A DNA stretch of 64,000 nucleotides from Paracerasibacillus soli (GCF_034006335.1 NZ_JAWDIQ010000001.1); one strand, 5' to 3'. Positions 38,258 to 49,480 are shown, counted from the first letter of the stretch. Numbers and translations: made by a program. The notes: a model not told the origin generated them from the letters alone.

Positions 38258-38331
38258 TAAAAAGCAGGTAGAGACGTATAACATGATGTTCCTTTTATCA
38301 AGAACATATTATACATGCTACCTGCTTTTTT
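38258..38331. terminator. Long hairpin terminator between MFS gene and serA
   Basis: AAAAAGCAGGTA and TACCTGCTTTTTT are paired across a long, partly paired loop; it serves both convergent genes and touches the serA stop. Confidence 0.8.
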
Positions 38332-39919
38332 AAATGAGTTGGATAGTTTTTACGTTATAAATTTCCGTTAAACTTTTTAAAGTATGTAGACATTCCACGT
38401 TCAATGGTTTGTCCACCGTTAAAAGCATCATTGCTTCTCCGCCTAGATTAGAACGATCTACTTGCATGGTTGCGATATTTATTTGATAATTACCGAGTAA
38501 ATTCCCAACCTTTCCAATGACACCAGGTAAATCATGATGGTAAATAAGAACAATATTTCCTTTTGGGAAAATATCGACTTGATAATCATTTAGTTCAACA
38601 ATTCGCGGACCTAAACCATCTAGTAATGTTCCTGAAATCCGGAAACTTTCTTGTTTTGTAATCATTTCAATTGTAATGAGATTTGTAAATCCTTTTAAGC
38701 TAGAAGTTTTGTTTTCGTTTATTTTAATTCCGCGTTGATCTGCGAGATAGAGTGCATTAACATGATTAACTTGTTCACCAAGATGCCGTTGTAAAATTCC
38801 TTTTATCGTATTACGTGTAAGCGGACCAACCTCAAAATTAGTAAATGGACCAGAATAAAATAGGTTTATTTCTTCAACTACGTCGTCGGCCAGATGAATG
38901 AGAAATTGCCCAAGTCTTTCACTTAAAGTAAAATAAGGCGCCACTTGATTCATGGCCTCTTTTGGAACAGAAGAAACATTAACTGGATTTTGAACAACTT
39001 TTCCAGTGAAAAACCGAATGATATCATGACTAACTTCAACTGCAACATTTTCTTGTGCTTCGACTGTACTTGCACCTAAATGTGGGGTTGCAATAACTTC
39101 AGGTAAATCAAGTAAATTACTATGAAATGGTGGTTCTACTTGGAATACATCGAGTGCAGCGCCGGCAACTTTATTCGTTTGAATTGCATGATATAATGCA
39201 TGTTCATCAATAATTCCTCCACGGGCACAATTGATGATGTGAACACCAGTCTTCATTTTTTGAAACGCTCGGGCATCCAGTAGATGTTTTGTATTTTCAA
39301 GTAGTGGCGTATGAATTGTAATAAAGTCAGATTGCTCGATTACCTCATCTAAACTAGCTGGTAAAATGCCGAGTTCTTCCCCTTTTTCCTCCGTTAAAAA
39401 TGGATCATATGCCATCACACGCATTCTCTGACCAATTGCACGAAAGGCAACTTCAGCACCGATTCTGCCTAAACCAATGATGCCAAGAGTTTTTCCTTTT
39501 AATTCCACGCCGATAAATGCTTTTCGATTCCATTCCCGTTGCTTAAGAGAAATGGAAGCTTGTGGGATTTTCCTTGCTAGTGAAAATAACATCGCAATTG
39601 TATGTTCAGCTGCTGAATTTGTATTGGCATGAGGCGCATTCACGACTAAAATTCCATGTGCCGTTGCAGCTGTTAGATCAATATTATCAACGCCTACACC
39701 CGCTCTAGCAATTATTTTTAAGTTGTTCGCTTTTTCAATAAGCTGACGTGTTATATTTGTCTGACTACGAACGAGTAATGCATGAATGTTTGGGATGATA
39801 GTAAATAACTCTTCTTCTGTTAAGTCGTTACGAATAACAACATCGATATTCGGATGAAGTTGTAGTGGTTGAATGCCGTCTTCACTTATGGGGTCTGTAA
39901 TTAGTACGGTATAAATCAT
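38330..39919 (-). CDS. serA: D-3-phosphoglycerate dehydrogenase
   Basis: Minus strand, ATG 39919 after GGAGG. 529 residues with the full long-form layout: catalytic/NAD domain (IARAGVGVDNIDLTAAT, LGIIGLGRIGAEVAFRA, NCARGGIIDEHALYHA, TPHLGASTVEAQENVA with the catalytic histidine), an intervening domain and a C-terminal ACT domain (VLIYHHDLPGVIGKVGNLLG). First step of serine synthesis from 3-phosphoglycerate. Follows the aminotransferase gene by 25 bases, so they form an operon. Frame intact. Confidence 0.94.
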   Translation of the reverse strand: MIYTVLITDPISEDGIQPLQLHPNIDVVIRNDLTEEELFTIIPNIHALLVRSQTNITRQLIEKANNLKIIARAGVGVDNIDLTAATAHGILVVNAPHANTNSAAEHTIAMLFSLARKIPQASISLKQREWNRKAFIGVELKGKTLGIIGLGRIGAEVAFRAIGQRMRVMAYDPFLTEEKGEELGILPASLDEVIEQSDFITIHTPLLENTKHLLDARAFQKMKTGVHIINCARGGIIDEHALYHAIQTNKVAGAALDVFQVEPPFHSNLLDLPEVIATPHLGASTVEAQENVAVEVSHDIIRFFTGKVVQNPVNVSSVPKEAMNQVAPYFTLSERLGQFLIHLADDVVEEINLFYSGPFTNFEVGPLTRNTIKGILQRHLGEQVNHVNALYLADQRGIKINENKTSSLKGFTNLITIEMITKQESFRISGTLLDGLGPRIVELNDYQVDIFPKGNIVLIYHHDLPGVIGKVGNLLGNYQINIATMQVDRSNLGGEAMMLLTVDKPLNVECLHTLKSLTEIYNVKTIQLI

Positions 39920-39943
39920 ATGAATACCTCCATATAGCATCAC

Positions 39944-41106
39944 TTATTGTGCTAATTTTGTTTGTGTAACATATACTTCTTGGGCGGCACGTACACCTTG
40001 ACCGTATGGAATTGATTTTCCAATTCTTTTCATACCGAGTTCAATTATAGCTACATATTGTAAAACATCTGCAGGATAACAATATCCCATATGTCCGATT
40101 CTAAAGATTTTATCTTTTAATTGTTGCTGACCACCGGCCAAAATAAGACCAAATTCTTTTTTCACTACTTGTCTTAAAGTATTCGCAGAAAAATCTGTAG
40201 GTCTAACGGCCGTAACAGTAGGGGATGCATGTACATCATCTGTTAGTAATGGAATATCTAAAGCTTGGAAAGCTGCTCGTGTCATCGTCTTCATGAGTTG
40301 ATGGCGATGATATACTTGCTGTAGGCCTTCTTTTTCAAGAAGAGTTAATACTTGCTCCAGCCCAAATATTAATGAAATAACAGGTGTAAAAGGTGTCGTG
40401 TTGTTTGCTAGTTGTTTGTGATACATGCGAAAATCAAAGTAAAATTTTGGACTTGTATTGTTTTGAATGATCTCCCATGCCCGTTCACTTGCAGCAACCA
40501 TAGTTAAACCAGGTGGTAGCATGAACGCTTTTTGTGACCCTGTTACGAGTAAATCTATTCCCCAATCATCCATATTCATTTCTGTTGCTCCAATAGACGA
40601 GACACCGTCTACTATAATTAGCGCATCAGAATAACTACGTACGATTTGTGAAAGTGCTTGAATTGGATTTAATACCCCTGTTGAAGTCTCACAATGTGTA
40701 AAAAATACTGCCTTAATCTGATTGTTTCTTTGTAAGAAATCTTTTATTTCATCAGGGTCTACGGACTTACCCCATATCGTTTTAATACGATGTGTTGTGA
40801 TTCGATAAGCTTCGCAAATTTCCGCAAATCGTTCACCAAATGCTCCTGATACAGCAACAAGTACTTCATCTCCAGGTTGTACACAATTGGTAACAGCAGC
40901 TTCTAGCCCCGCCGTTCCACTACCGGCAATTAAAAGTACATCTTGTTTCGTACCAAAAACAGGTTTTAATCTTGGGCTTATTTTTTCCAAAAGCTTGCTG
41001 GTCGCTTGATCTCTATGACCAATCATCGACTGATTCATCGCTCGTTGTATGCTTGGATGAATGGGAGTAGGACCAGGAATTCTTAAATCTGTTGTTCCGT
41101 TAACAT
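39944..41106 (-). CDS. Class V aminotransferase (alanine-glyoxylate/serine-pyruvate type), frameshifted at the start
   Basis: Minus strand. The true start is probably ATG 41106 (AAAGGA upstream), reading MLTEQQI; adding one T in the run 41085-41087 leads into LRIPGPTPIHPSIQRAMNQS. Motifs: LLIAGSGTAGLEAAV, FTHCETSTGVLNPI, VDGVSSIGATEM and the PLP lysine GSQKAFMLPPGL. The C-terminal substrate site is FRIGHMGYCYPADVL. ~387 residues. Cotranscribed with serA; may supply the transaminase step of serine synthesis or link serine and glyoxylate. Substrates not determined. Confidence 0.87.
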
Positions 41107-41304
41107 GCGCATGTTCCTTTCTATGCGTAATCTATAATTAGTAAATAATAGCGTTAATTTTCAGATTAACAATATTATACGGATTGTGAATCGAAAAGTA
41201 TAGTAGGTCATGACATAAGATGTATTTATTTTTGTAACATTGTACAATATGTACATAAGATTTTACTGCATTCGCATTTTAGTAAATAGAAAGTAGGATG
41301 TAAA

Positions 41305-42335
41305 ATGAAAAAAGTAATATTAGATGTTGATACTGGTATTGATGACGCGATGTCGATCCTTTTAGCTGTGGAGAGCGGTCGAATGGATGTGCTTGGTATT
41401 ACAGCGGTGAATGGTAATGTTCCGGTAAACTTTGTCATGAAAAATACAAAGAAAATTTTAAAGTTAATTGGAAATGAAGACATTCAAGTTTATCGTGGTG
41501 CAAGTGAGCCATTATTAAGAGAGTCCCATCATGAATATTCCGTTCATGGAAAAGATGGAATAGGCGATGCATTAAATCATGTCGAAGTAAGTCAGGATGA
41601 ACCTAGTACGTTTGCACCAAATTTATTGTTGAGCAAGTAAAAAAACATCCAAATGAGATAACTTTAATTATGGTAGGTCCACTAACTAATTTAGCGCTGG
41701 CGATAAAACGTGATCCAGAATTTATTCCGTTGGTAAAACAGGTTGTCATCATGGGTGGACTAGTTTCAGAAGCAGGAAAAGGGAACAAGTTACCAACATC
41801 TGAATTTAATATTTTTGCAGATGCAGAAGCTGCTAAAATTGTCTTTCATTCCGGTTTGCCAATTAAACTTGTAAGCTTAGATGTGACAATGAAAACATTT
41901 TTAGATAGGAAACGAATTGAAGATTTAAAGGGATCAAGGTACTATGACTTTATTTTAAATAGTACTGAAGTTTATCGTCAATACTCCCGAGTAAATTTAG
42001 GACAAGATGGTTGCGCACTGCATGATCCGTTAACAGTCGGTGTTGTTCTAGATCCATCATTAGTGAAAACGGAAAAATACTTTGTAGACGTTGAAACAAA
42101 AAGTGAACTAACTTATGGTCAAACTATTTGTGATTTCAGGGGATTATGGAATAAGGAACCAAATGTAGAAATATGTGTGGATGTTGATGCAACAAGATTT
42201 GAACAGTTGTTTATTGACACGTTAAAAAGAGAAAAGCCTCCGTATAAAAAGGATGCTCCCAATATGCCAAATGTGGGAGCATCTTTATTTTTCATGTTGT
42301 CTAGTGTAATGTCCATACATGATAATAACAAATGA
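41305..42335 (+). CDS. Inosine-uridine preferring nucleoside hydrolase, frameshifted
   Basis: ATG after AAGTAGGATG. The calcium-site start VILDVDTGIDDAMSILLAVE, ITAVNGNVPV and TLIMVGPLTNLALAIKRDPE with VVIMGG identify the family. The frame breaks at TTT 41622-41624; one T gives NFIVEQVKKHPNEI. The end is suspect: a perfect hairpin (42252-42283) lies inside the last codons. One more A in the run at 42222-42226 would give a stop TAA at 42245, just before it, and a ~313-residue protein. Hydrolyses nucleosides to base and ribose. Confidence 0.87.
42252..42292 (+). terminator. Terminator overlapping the annotated end of the nucleoside hydrolase
   Basis: Perfect 10-base arms GATGCTCCCA and TGGGAGCATC with a 12-base loop, then TTTATTTTT. 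Its position implies the gene really ends just upstream. Confidence 0.8.
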
Positions 42336-42461
42336 TTGATTCTAGTTAAAAATGCGTACTAAATTATCGGAATAATGCATATATTTATTAAAAAGAGTGG
42401 GAGATGGCGAAATATTATCAAGGCATATTTTGAAAGCGTTTTCCAAATGGGGGTGAGCTAG

Positions 42462-43907
42462 TTGAAAACAATTATTTTAGTGGAGTTTTTCTTATATTTT
42501 ATTGTGATTATAAGTGTTGGTTATATGATGAGTCGGACAAAAATGAGCCATTCCGTATTTATTCTTGGTGGTAAAAAGATACCTGGATGGACGCTTGCAT
42601 TTTCAGAACGGGCAACGGGAGAGTCGGCTTGGCTTTTATTAGGTTTTACAGGTTTCGTATTTGCTTCAGGACTCTCAGGGATTTGGGTTGCGGTAGGAAT
42701 CGCATCTGGTATTATTTTTGCATGGCTATTTTTAGCAAAAAAGTTTCGGGCGGAAGCTGATAAGCATGAAGTGCTAACATTGCCAGATTATTTAGCTGTC
42801 CGGTTCGGTGAAAAGGCCAATATCATTCGTTGGTTAGCAACTGTTTTAATTGCAAGTTTCTTTGTCTTTTACGTAGGAGCGCAGCTTGCAGGTGCTGGAA
42901 AGCTATTTGTAACGACATTTGGTATGAATGAAGTAGTTGGAATTATAATTGCTACTGTTGTTATTTTAGCAACTGCCTATTTTGGAGGTTTTTTATCTGT
43001 TGTATGGACGGATATGATTCAAAGTGTGATGATGTTAGTTACATTATGTGTGTTGCCGATAGTTGCACTCGTTTATATTTATACGAATGACTTATCGATT
43101 AGTCAATCGTTGATAGAAGCGGGACCAACCTTTGATTCTTGGTTAGGTGGAACAACTGGATTCGCGATTGGAGTATTATTTTTTAATAACTTCTCTTGGT
43201 TCTTTGGGTATTTAGGTGGTCAACCACAATTAAGTGCCCGATTTATGGCTATGAAAAATGATAAGGATACAAAACAAGGTATTATCGTAGGTATAGTTTG
43301 GACTATTTTAGCTTACACAGGTGCATTTTTAATCGGTATAACGGCAATTGCCATTTATAGCCAAGGCTCATTCGCAGATGTAGAAACCGTCTTACCACAT
43401 ATGATTCTTGATTTGATGCCACCATGGATTGCAGGAGTTTTATTAGCTGGTATTATGGCAGCTATCATTACAACAGCTAACTCGCAACTGATGGTTGTGA
43501 CGAGTTCGGTAAGTGAGGATATTATTCATAAAACGTTAGGTTTAAAATTAACAGATCGTCAGCTCGTACGCATTTCTCGTTTAACAGTTTTAATTGCTGG
43601 TTTAACAGGGATGATTATTGCACTGACGTCAGATTCATTATTATATTTAGTTGTTGGATGGGCGTGGGCAGGCGTTGGAGGAACTTTATCTCCAGCGATT
43701 TTAATGACATTTTTTTGGCGCCGATACTCTAGTGCCGGTTTAATCGCGACTATTATCTCTGGATTTGTTTTTACTGTAATATGGATTAGTAGTCCACTAG
43801 ATGAAATCATGACATCACGATTTACAACGTTTTTTATCGCTGCATTTTTTGGGATTCTTTTCAGTTACTTATATCCTGACCGTAGTAAGGAAGATAGTGA
43901 AGTGTAG
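42462..43907 (+). CDS. Sodium/solute symporter, PutP/OpuE (proline) type
   Basis: TTG start after GGGGGTGAG. 481 residues with about 13 membrane segments. SSS-family motifs: SERATGESAWLLLGFTGFVF, EVLTLPDYLAVRFGEKANII, AYFGGFLSVVWTDMIQSVMM, FGYLGGQPQLSARFMAMKND and ITTANSQLMVVTSSVSEDII. The sequence is closest to PutP/OpuE proline carriers as far as I can judge. Likely imports proline for osmoprotection or growth with Na+. Followed by a terminator. Frame intact. Confidence 0.85.
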   Translation: MKTIILVEFFLYFIVIISVGYMMSRTKMSHSVFILGGKKIPGWTLAFSERATGESAWLLLGFTGFVFASGLSGIWVAVGIASGIIFAWLFLAKKFRAEADKHEVLTLPDYLAVRFGEKANIIRWLATVLIASFFVFYVGAQLAGAGKLFVTTFGMNEVVGIIIATVVILATAYFGGFLSVVWTDMIQSVMMLVTLCVLPIVALVYIYTNDLSISQSLIEAGPTFDSWLGGTTGFAIGVLFFNNFSWFFGYLGGQPQLSARFMAMKNDKDTKQGIIVGIVWTILAYTGAFLIGITAIAIYSQGSFADVETVLPHMILDLMPPWIAGVLLAGIMAAIITTANSQLMVVTSSVSEDIIHKTLGLKLTDRQLVRISRLTVLIAGLTGMIIALTSDSLLYLVVGWAWAGVGGTLSPAILMTFFWRRYSSAGLIATIISGFVFTVIWISSPLDEIMTSRFTTFFIAAFFGILFSYLYPDRSKEDSEV

Positions 43908-43951
43908 AGGGATAAACACGAAAATGCAACGTATTACTAAATATAACGGTT

Positions 43952-43998
43952 AAAAATAGCAGAACAAACTGTGGAAAGTTTGTATCTGCTATTTTTAC
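43952..43998 (+). terminator. Rho-independent terminator after the symporter gene
   Basis: Perfect 12-base arms AAAAATAGCAGA and TCTGCTATTTTT, with further pairing of the inner bases. Confidence 0.88.
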
Positions 43999-44008
43999 TG
44001 GGAGAGGT

Positions 44009-44161
44009 ATGAATAGGTTAGGAACCCTAAAATCACAAACACTCTTTTCAAAGGCAATTCAAGGTAATGTGCTTCCATGGCATAGACCTCAAAATTGGTG
44101 GTTGTGCTTTTTGACGTCTGTACGCGTCTTTTTTATTTCTATCATCATTTTGCTTTCATAA
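44009..44161 (+). CDS. Possible 50-residue membrane peptide
   Basis: ATG four bases after GGGAGAGG. Reads MNRLGTLKSQTLFSKAIQGN, a central PWHRPQNWWLCFL, then a hydrophobic VFFISIIILLS end. It could be a small membrane protein or the amino end of a decayed larger one. No family recognised. Confidence 0.25.
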   Translation: MNRLGTLKSQTLFSKAIQGNVLPWHRPQNWWLCFLTSVRVFFISIIILLS

Positions 44162-44541
44162 AATGAAACTATTTGATAGGTTAATCGTAATATAGGTATC
44201 TACTTTTTCTGAAAACGTATCATAAACAGTTGCGTTAGAAAATGGTTCATAAAATAAAAAATACGGGAGGGTATGAAATGGCGTAATAGATATAAGCCTG
44301 TTCATTTATGGCAAGGCTAATGGATGGGAGATTTCTGCACGATAAATGTTTTAACAAACGGTTTTGCAAGATAAATTAATTCAGTTGTCGATTTGAAATC
44401 AATCGGATAAATCAAGAAAATAGAGGTAATACGATATGTTATGTGAGCAAGCGTTTATAACAAGAAAAATCTTGAGGGAATATGTTGATTTTTACATAAA
44501 TGGAATGGTGGAAGAAAGTATTAGTTTTAGAAGTTAGGAGA
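44162..44541. other. Intergenic region before sppA
   Basis: About 380 AT-rich bases. Several ATGs with short frames are present (for example at 44274-44277, 15 codons), none convincing. Nothing else recognised. Confidence 0.35.
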
Positions 44542-45542
44542 ATGAAATTGGATAAAAAAGATGGGTAGCGTTAGGGATTGCAGTAGGCTTATTTATTGTT
44601 TCAATCATTTCACAGTTAACTGCGACAGTGAAGACGGCGAATATTGATAATTTTATGAGTGCATTTGATACTGATTTTGTAGAAGAAGTAATTGAAGATG
44701 GAGATTTTGATAAAAAGATTGCAGTAATTCATTTAGATGGCATTATTCAAGATGATGGTTCTGCAAGTGTTTTAACTGCTAGTGGTTATAACCATGATCG
44801 GTTTCTCAAAATGTTAGATGAAGCAAAAGATGATCCGTTTGTAAAAGGTGTTATAATCCGTGTTAATACGCCAGGTGGTGGCGTGGTAGAAAGTGCGGAA
44901 ATACATGATAAAGTGATAGAAATACAAGAGGAAAAGCCAGTATATATTTCAATGGGGAACACAGCGGCATCTGGTGGTTATTACATTTCGGCACCAGCAA
45001 AAAAGATTATCGCGCACCCAGCAACATTGACGGGTTCGATAGGTGTTATTATGGAAGGTATCAACTTTGCAGAGTTTGCTGAAAAGCATGGCTTTGATTT
45101 TAATACGATAAAAAGTGGTGCTTACAAAGATATTATGTCTAGCTCACGTGAAATGACTCCTGAAGAACGGAATATATTGCAAACGATGATTGATGAGATG
45201 TATGGTGATTTTGTAAAAGTGATTGCGGATGGACGTGGAATTTCAGAAAGTAAAGTGAGAGAAATTGGAGATGGGCGTGTTTATACAGGTTCACAGGCTA
45301 AAGAAGTTGAACTTGTAGATGAATTAGGTTCACTTGACGATACAATAGAATGGATGAAGGAAGACTATAAGTTAGATACTGCTACAGTTGTAGCGTATGA
45401 AGAAGGAATTGGTTTAGGATTAGGAAGCTTGTTTGGTATCACTACACAAAATTTATTTGGTGCAGAACGGGACATTTTTGGAATACGTGATGCGATTAGG
45501 GAATCGAATGCACCTCGGGCAATGTATTTATATTCAAGATAA
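44542..45542 (+). CDS. sppA: Signal peptide peptidase SppA (S49), frameshifted near the start
   Basis: ATG 44542 after TTAGGAGA. One A added to the run 44554-44559 restores the N-terminal anchor (KKRWVALGIAVGLFIVSIIS). The protease domain has GVIIRVNTPGGGVVESAEIH, the nucleophile serine in GNTAASGGYYISAPA and the lysine of GAYKDIMSSSREMT: the S-K dyad of the short SppA form. ~334 residues. Degrades remnant signal peptides in the membrane. The RDD gene follows after 12 bases, as in other bacilli. Confidence 0.9.
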
Positions 45543-45554
45543 GGAGGTGCCAAT

Positions 45555-46090
45555 ATGGGTGTTGATAATGATAGTCAGGAAAGACGAAATAGTAAGATAG
45601 ACTCACACGATCATATTGTACATGAGCATCAACCGGCGCATGAAATTGGTAGCAATGACCACATTGACTCAAAAAGCTATGCGGGGTTTTGGATGAGATT
45701 TGGGCATATACGATTGATTTAATTGTCGTCTTTAGTATAAATGGCATTTTATTAAGTCCATTAAAAGTTGTTACTAATGGTACGGAAATGAATCTTGGCG
45801 CATGGACACTTGCCGGTATACTCGGAGTCATTATCTTATATGGTTATTTTGTTGTGATGACAAAATATTTTGGGCAAACAATTGGAAAAATGATTCTAGG
45901 CCTTAAAGTGATACGAAAAGATTTCGAACCATTGCAATGGAGTGACTTAATATTTAGAGAAGTTGTTGGTAGATTTTTCTATCGTGTGTTAGCTTGGACA
46001 GGTATTTTGTATCTTGTAGTTGCATTTGATCAACGTAAACGTGGAATACATGATATGATTGGAGATACAATCGTCATTCATGAAAAATAA
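45555..46090 (+). CDS. RDD-family membrane protein, frameshifted
   Basis: ATG 45555 after AAGGAGG. The first ~45 residues are hydrophilic and histidine-rich. One T added at 45699-45701 joins SYAGFWMRFWAYTIDLIVVF, the R-D part of the RDD motif, to GQTIGKMILGLKVIRKD, REVVGRFFYRVLAW and FDQRKRGIHDMIGDTIVI with the final D. Two to three membrane helices. ~179 residues. Counterpart of YteJ next to SppA in Bacillus subtilis; function unclear. Confidence 0.85.
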
Positions 46091-46099
46091 TAGGTAATC

Positions 46100-46147
46100 A
46101 AAAACGAGCGAAATTTCGGATATAATACGAAGGAATCGCTCGTTTTT
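46100..46147 (+). terminator. Rho-independent terminator after the sppA-RDD unit
   Basis: Perfect 12-base arms AAAAACGAGCGA and TCGCTCGTTTTT. Confidence 0.88.
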
Positions 46148-46209
46148 GATGTGGAAGAGAAAGTTTATGTCTTCATCATGCAACTTATACTTGCAACACA
46201 AAGTTTGTT

Positions 46210-46767
46210 TTAATCCGTTTGATCTGTTGTATCACGTTGTTCCTTCACGCGCATGTTTAATGCTTTATTTGCCCTTTGAACATCCCCTTCAAGTAAGCGC
46301 TTTAGATCATATGCAGGATATAGCCCCTGCTCAAACATGTAGTTGAAGACTTTTTCATGAAACTGAATACAGCGTTGCAATTGTGTTGTAAAGGTTTTCC
46401 TAAGGCGTGGTGTAGCAGTTTCTGTAATAGCTGCTGCATAAGTTTTAACAGCTGTTTTCGAATGGGATAAAAGAACTGCAGCATAAAAGCCCGCATCTAT
46501 TTGACGAAAATCATCTTCTTGAAAGTCTTCATCGAGCAATTCTTCTTCTCTAGGTGCGAGAGAATAAAACTTTAAAAGTTCACGTAATTCTTTTTCTGTG
46601 TTATTTATTCCTTCACGATAAAGATTTCGAACTGCTCGGTCTTTTATCTCGCCCATAAAAAGCTTCATTTTCATAAGTGCTGTTGATTGCATCGCTACGA
46701 TTTCATGTAGTTCTAATGTCTCATGCCAAGCTAAATGATTTGGTCGTTGTCTTTCTGTTGATTCCAT
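46210..46767 (-). CDS. CotF-family spore coat protein
   Basis: Minus strand, 185 residues. NHLAWHETLELHEIVAMQSTA, MKLFMGEIKDRAVRNLYREG and NTEKELRELLKFYSLAPRE match the Coat_F helical-bundle family (YhcQ-like). A later helical part (YAAVLLSHSKTAVKTYAAAI, FHEKVFNYMFEQGLYPAY) continues the bundle. Probably a spore coat or forespore-membrane component. No signal peptide. Frame intact. Confidence 0.78.
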   Translation of the reverse strand: MESTERQRPNHLAWHETLELHEIVAMQSTALMKMKLFMGEIKDRAVRNLYREGINNTEKELRELLKFYSLAPREEELLDEDFQEDDFRQIDAGFYAAVLLSHSKTAVKTYAAAITETATPRLRKTFTTQLQRCIQFHEKVFNYMFEQGLYPAYDLKRLLEGDVQRANKALNMRVKEQRDTTDQTD

Positions 46768-46843
46768 TTACTGTATTCCCCCTAAGCAATAGTCATTTAC
46801 ACTATATGCCTTTATGAAGTTTTTGGTACTATTGTTTTTCTTC

Positions 46844-46882
46844 GCAAAAAATGTCACTGACATGGATCAGAGACATTTTTGC
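46844..46882. terminator. Terminator hairpin after the aldo/keto reductase gene
   Basis: GCAAAAAATGTC and GACATTTTTGC arms with further TGA/TCA pairing inside; it works for the minus-strand gene ending at 46889. Confidence 0.7.
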
Positions 46883-46888
46883 AAAGCA

Positions 46889-47711
46889 TTATAAACTATT
46901 CATCTCGTTTGGATCGCGACCAGTGCGTTCATTTCGATCAAGTTTTGCGATTCGCTGCATATCTTCGCTGCTTAGCTCAAAATCAAATACTTGAATGTTT
47001 TCTTCCATTCGTCTCGGTGTGATAGATTTAGGTATGGCAATGGCGTTTTCTTGGATATGCCAGCGAAGAATAATTTGTGCAGCGCGTTTTTCCATGCGCT
47101 TTTGCGATGCTTTGAATAATCGGGTCTACTAAAATTCTTCCTCGGGCTAATGGACTCCAAGACTCCACATATATTTGATGTTTTTCACAAAAATCTTTTA
47201 GTTTCTTTTGTTGTAAATAAGGATGACATTCTACTTGATTGACTACAGGTGTGATTTCACATTCGTGAAGAATTCTTTCTAAGTGTTCTATATGGAAATT
47301 ACTTACACCAATCGCTTTTACCCGACCATCTTGATATAACTTTTCCAATGCCCGATATGTTTCTATATAGCGGTCATACATTGGTGTAGGCCAATGAACA
47401 AGGTATAAATCGATATATTCGAGTCCGAGTTTTTCAATACTTTCTTCAAAGGCTTGAGTTGTTTTTGCATAACCATGATGACTATTCCACACCTTTGTGG
47501 TAATAAATAATTCTTCCCGTGGGATGTTTTCATCTTTAATAGCTTTACCGATCCCTTGTTCATTTTCATAATACTGTGCGGTATCAATAGAGCGGTATCC
47601 GACATTCAAAGCATGGTGAACGGTTTTTACTACTTCTTCATTAGGGATTTTATAGACACCTAGTCCAAGCTGTGGCATTTTTATTCCGTTATGTAATGTA
47701 ACATACTGCAT
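46889..47711 (-). CDS. Aldo/keto reductase, frameshifted
   Basis: Minus strand, ATG 47711 after AAAGGTG. NGIKMPQLGLGVYKIPNEE, the catalytic DTAQYYENEQGIG, ITTKVWNSHHG, YIDLYLVHWPTP (His) and IGVSNFHIEHLERIL identify AKR family 5. Near 47082-47086 a net +1 (or -2) shift separates SIAKAHGKT from AAQIILRWHIQENAIAIPKS, which holds the NADPH-binding IPKS. ~274 residues after repair, normal. General NADPH-dependent carbonyl reductase. Confidence 0.87.
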
Positions 47712-47892
47712 AAGAACACACCTTTCTATTTTCTTCTTCGTCATTTCAGTTTAACATCTATCACGAATATTTGCTTTTGCCTGCTATTAAACTTATAAAT
47801 ATAGTTGTATTTTTACTCTACCTGAATATAAATAAAGTAGAATACGCAGTCGTGTCATACACCAATTAAATTGGGCAGGAGTGTAAACGTGT

Positions 47893-49480
47893 ATGAAAAA
47901 AATGGAGGAAATGTTTGAAAGGCAACTAGTTCGATCTAGAAGAAATACGTTGGGAGACATCTTGTTACGAACAAGGGAAAGGGTACCGAAGAAGTTGGCA
48001 TTTTCGTATAAAGAAGAGCAAGTGACTTTTTCAGAGTTAGATGAACGTGTAAATCAAACAGCCCGTGCATTCTTACAAGACGGTATAAAAAAAGGTGATA
48101 TGATTACCGTTATGTCAAAAAACAGCTTGGATTTTGTAGTAGTAACATTCGCATTAGCAAGAATTGGGGCAGTTATGATACCAATTAATTATATGTTAAC
48201 AACTGAAGATATCCAGTACATACTGGAACATGCGGAAGTGAAGGGGCTTATTGCCTCAAAGGAATTTATCACGGTATTAGATAAGATTCATAGCGATTTC
48301 ATATCTTTTCGTTATGTAATGGATGTGGCGTCAGATGAAAATTGTGCCAAACGCTGGTTACCTTTAGCCAAAGTACGTCAAAATCAGTCTGTAAATTTTG
48401 TGGAGGCTTCTATTGATGACGAGGATTTAGCCCAAGTGTTATATACGAGTGGAACAGAGTCACGACCAAAAGGTGTGATGCTAACCCATAAAAGTATTAT
48501 AAGTGAATACGTCAGTTGTATTGTCGATGGAAAAATGGATAAAAATGATGTGCTCGTTCATGCACTGCCTTTTTATCATAGTGCACAGTTGCATGTTTTC
48601 CTTGGACCGAGTGTATATGTTGGTGCTAGTGGGATTATTTTGGAGGGGCAAGCCCCAGATAATATTGGAAGCTATTGAAAAGAATCAAGCGAATCAACTA
48701 TTTTGTCCTCCAACAGTGTGGATTGCTTTATTGCGTCACGCTGATTTCGACAAACGCGATCTATCGACACTTGAAAAATGTTATTATGGGGCAGCAATCA
48801 TGCCAATTGAGATTTTAAAAGAGTTGTCCAGAAAATTGCCTCATGCACGGTTTTGGAATTTTTATGGGCAAACAGAAGTCGCGCCACTTGCAACAGCTTT
48901 GCAACCTGAAGATCAATTACGCAAATTAGGTTCAGCAGGCAAACCAACATTAAATGTACAAACTAAAATTGTAGATGAGAATGGACAAGAAGTACCCCGT
49001 GGGGAGATTGGAGAAATCGTACACCGAACACCTCATGTGATGGTCGGATATTTGCATGATCCTGATAAAACAGCAGAAGCCTTTCAACATGGCTGGTTTC
49101 ATAGTGGAGATTTAGGTATGATGGATGAGGAAGGATATATTAAGGTAATCGATCGTAAAAAAGATATGATCAATACAGGTGGGGTGAATGTTTCAAGTCG
49201 TGAAGTGGAAGAAGTGATATATCAAATCAACGGTGTATCTGAGGTTGCAGTAATTGGTATTGCAGATGCATATTGGATTGAGGCGGTTACAGCTGTAATT
49301 GTATGTAAAGAAGCTGCAGTCATTACAAAGGAGGAAGTCTTAGCCTTTTGTAAGGAGCGGCTTTCTGCATTCAAAGTTCCAAAATATGTATACTTTATCG
49401 ACACATTGCCAAAAAATCCAAGTGGAAAAGTATTGAAACGGTCTTTACGTAAACAATTTGGAGCGATGCAAGAAAACTAA
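47893..49480 (+). CDS. Fatty-acid/acyl-CoA ligase (AMP-binding), frameshifted
   Basis: Starts at ATG 47893 (in-frame ATG 47902 also possible). Motifs of the ANL family: VLYTSGTESRPKGVMLTHKS (P-loop), FWNFYGQTEVAPLAT, GWFHSGDLGMMDEEGYIKVI and IDRKKDMINTGGVNV, with a terminal PKNPSGKVLKRSLRK lysine. Two single-base deletions lie close together, in GGGG 48645-48648 and CCCC 48653-48656; repairing both gives LEGASPQIILEAIEKNQANQ. ~530 residues. Activates a carboxylate, most likely a fatty acid, with ATP and CoA. Confidence 0.87.

Noticed and set aside
46146..46346. 66-codon plus-strand frame
   Set aside because: Antisense shadow of the CotF-type coat gene, beginning within a terminator.
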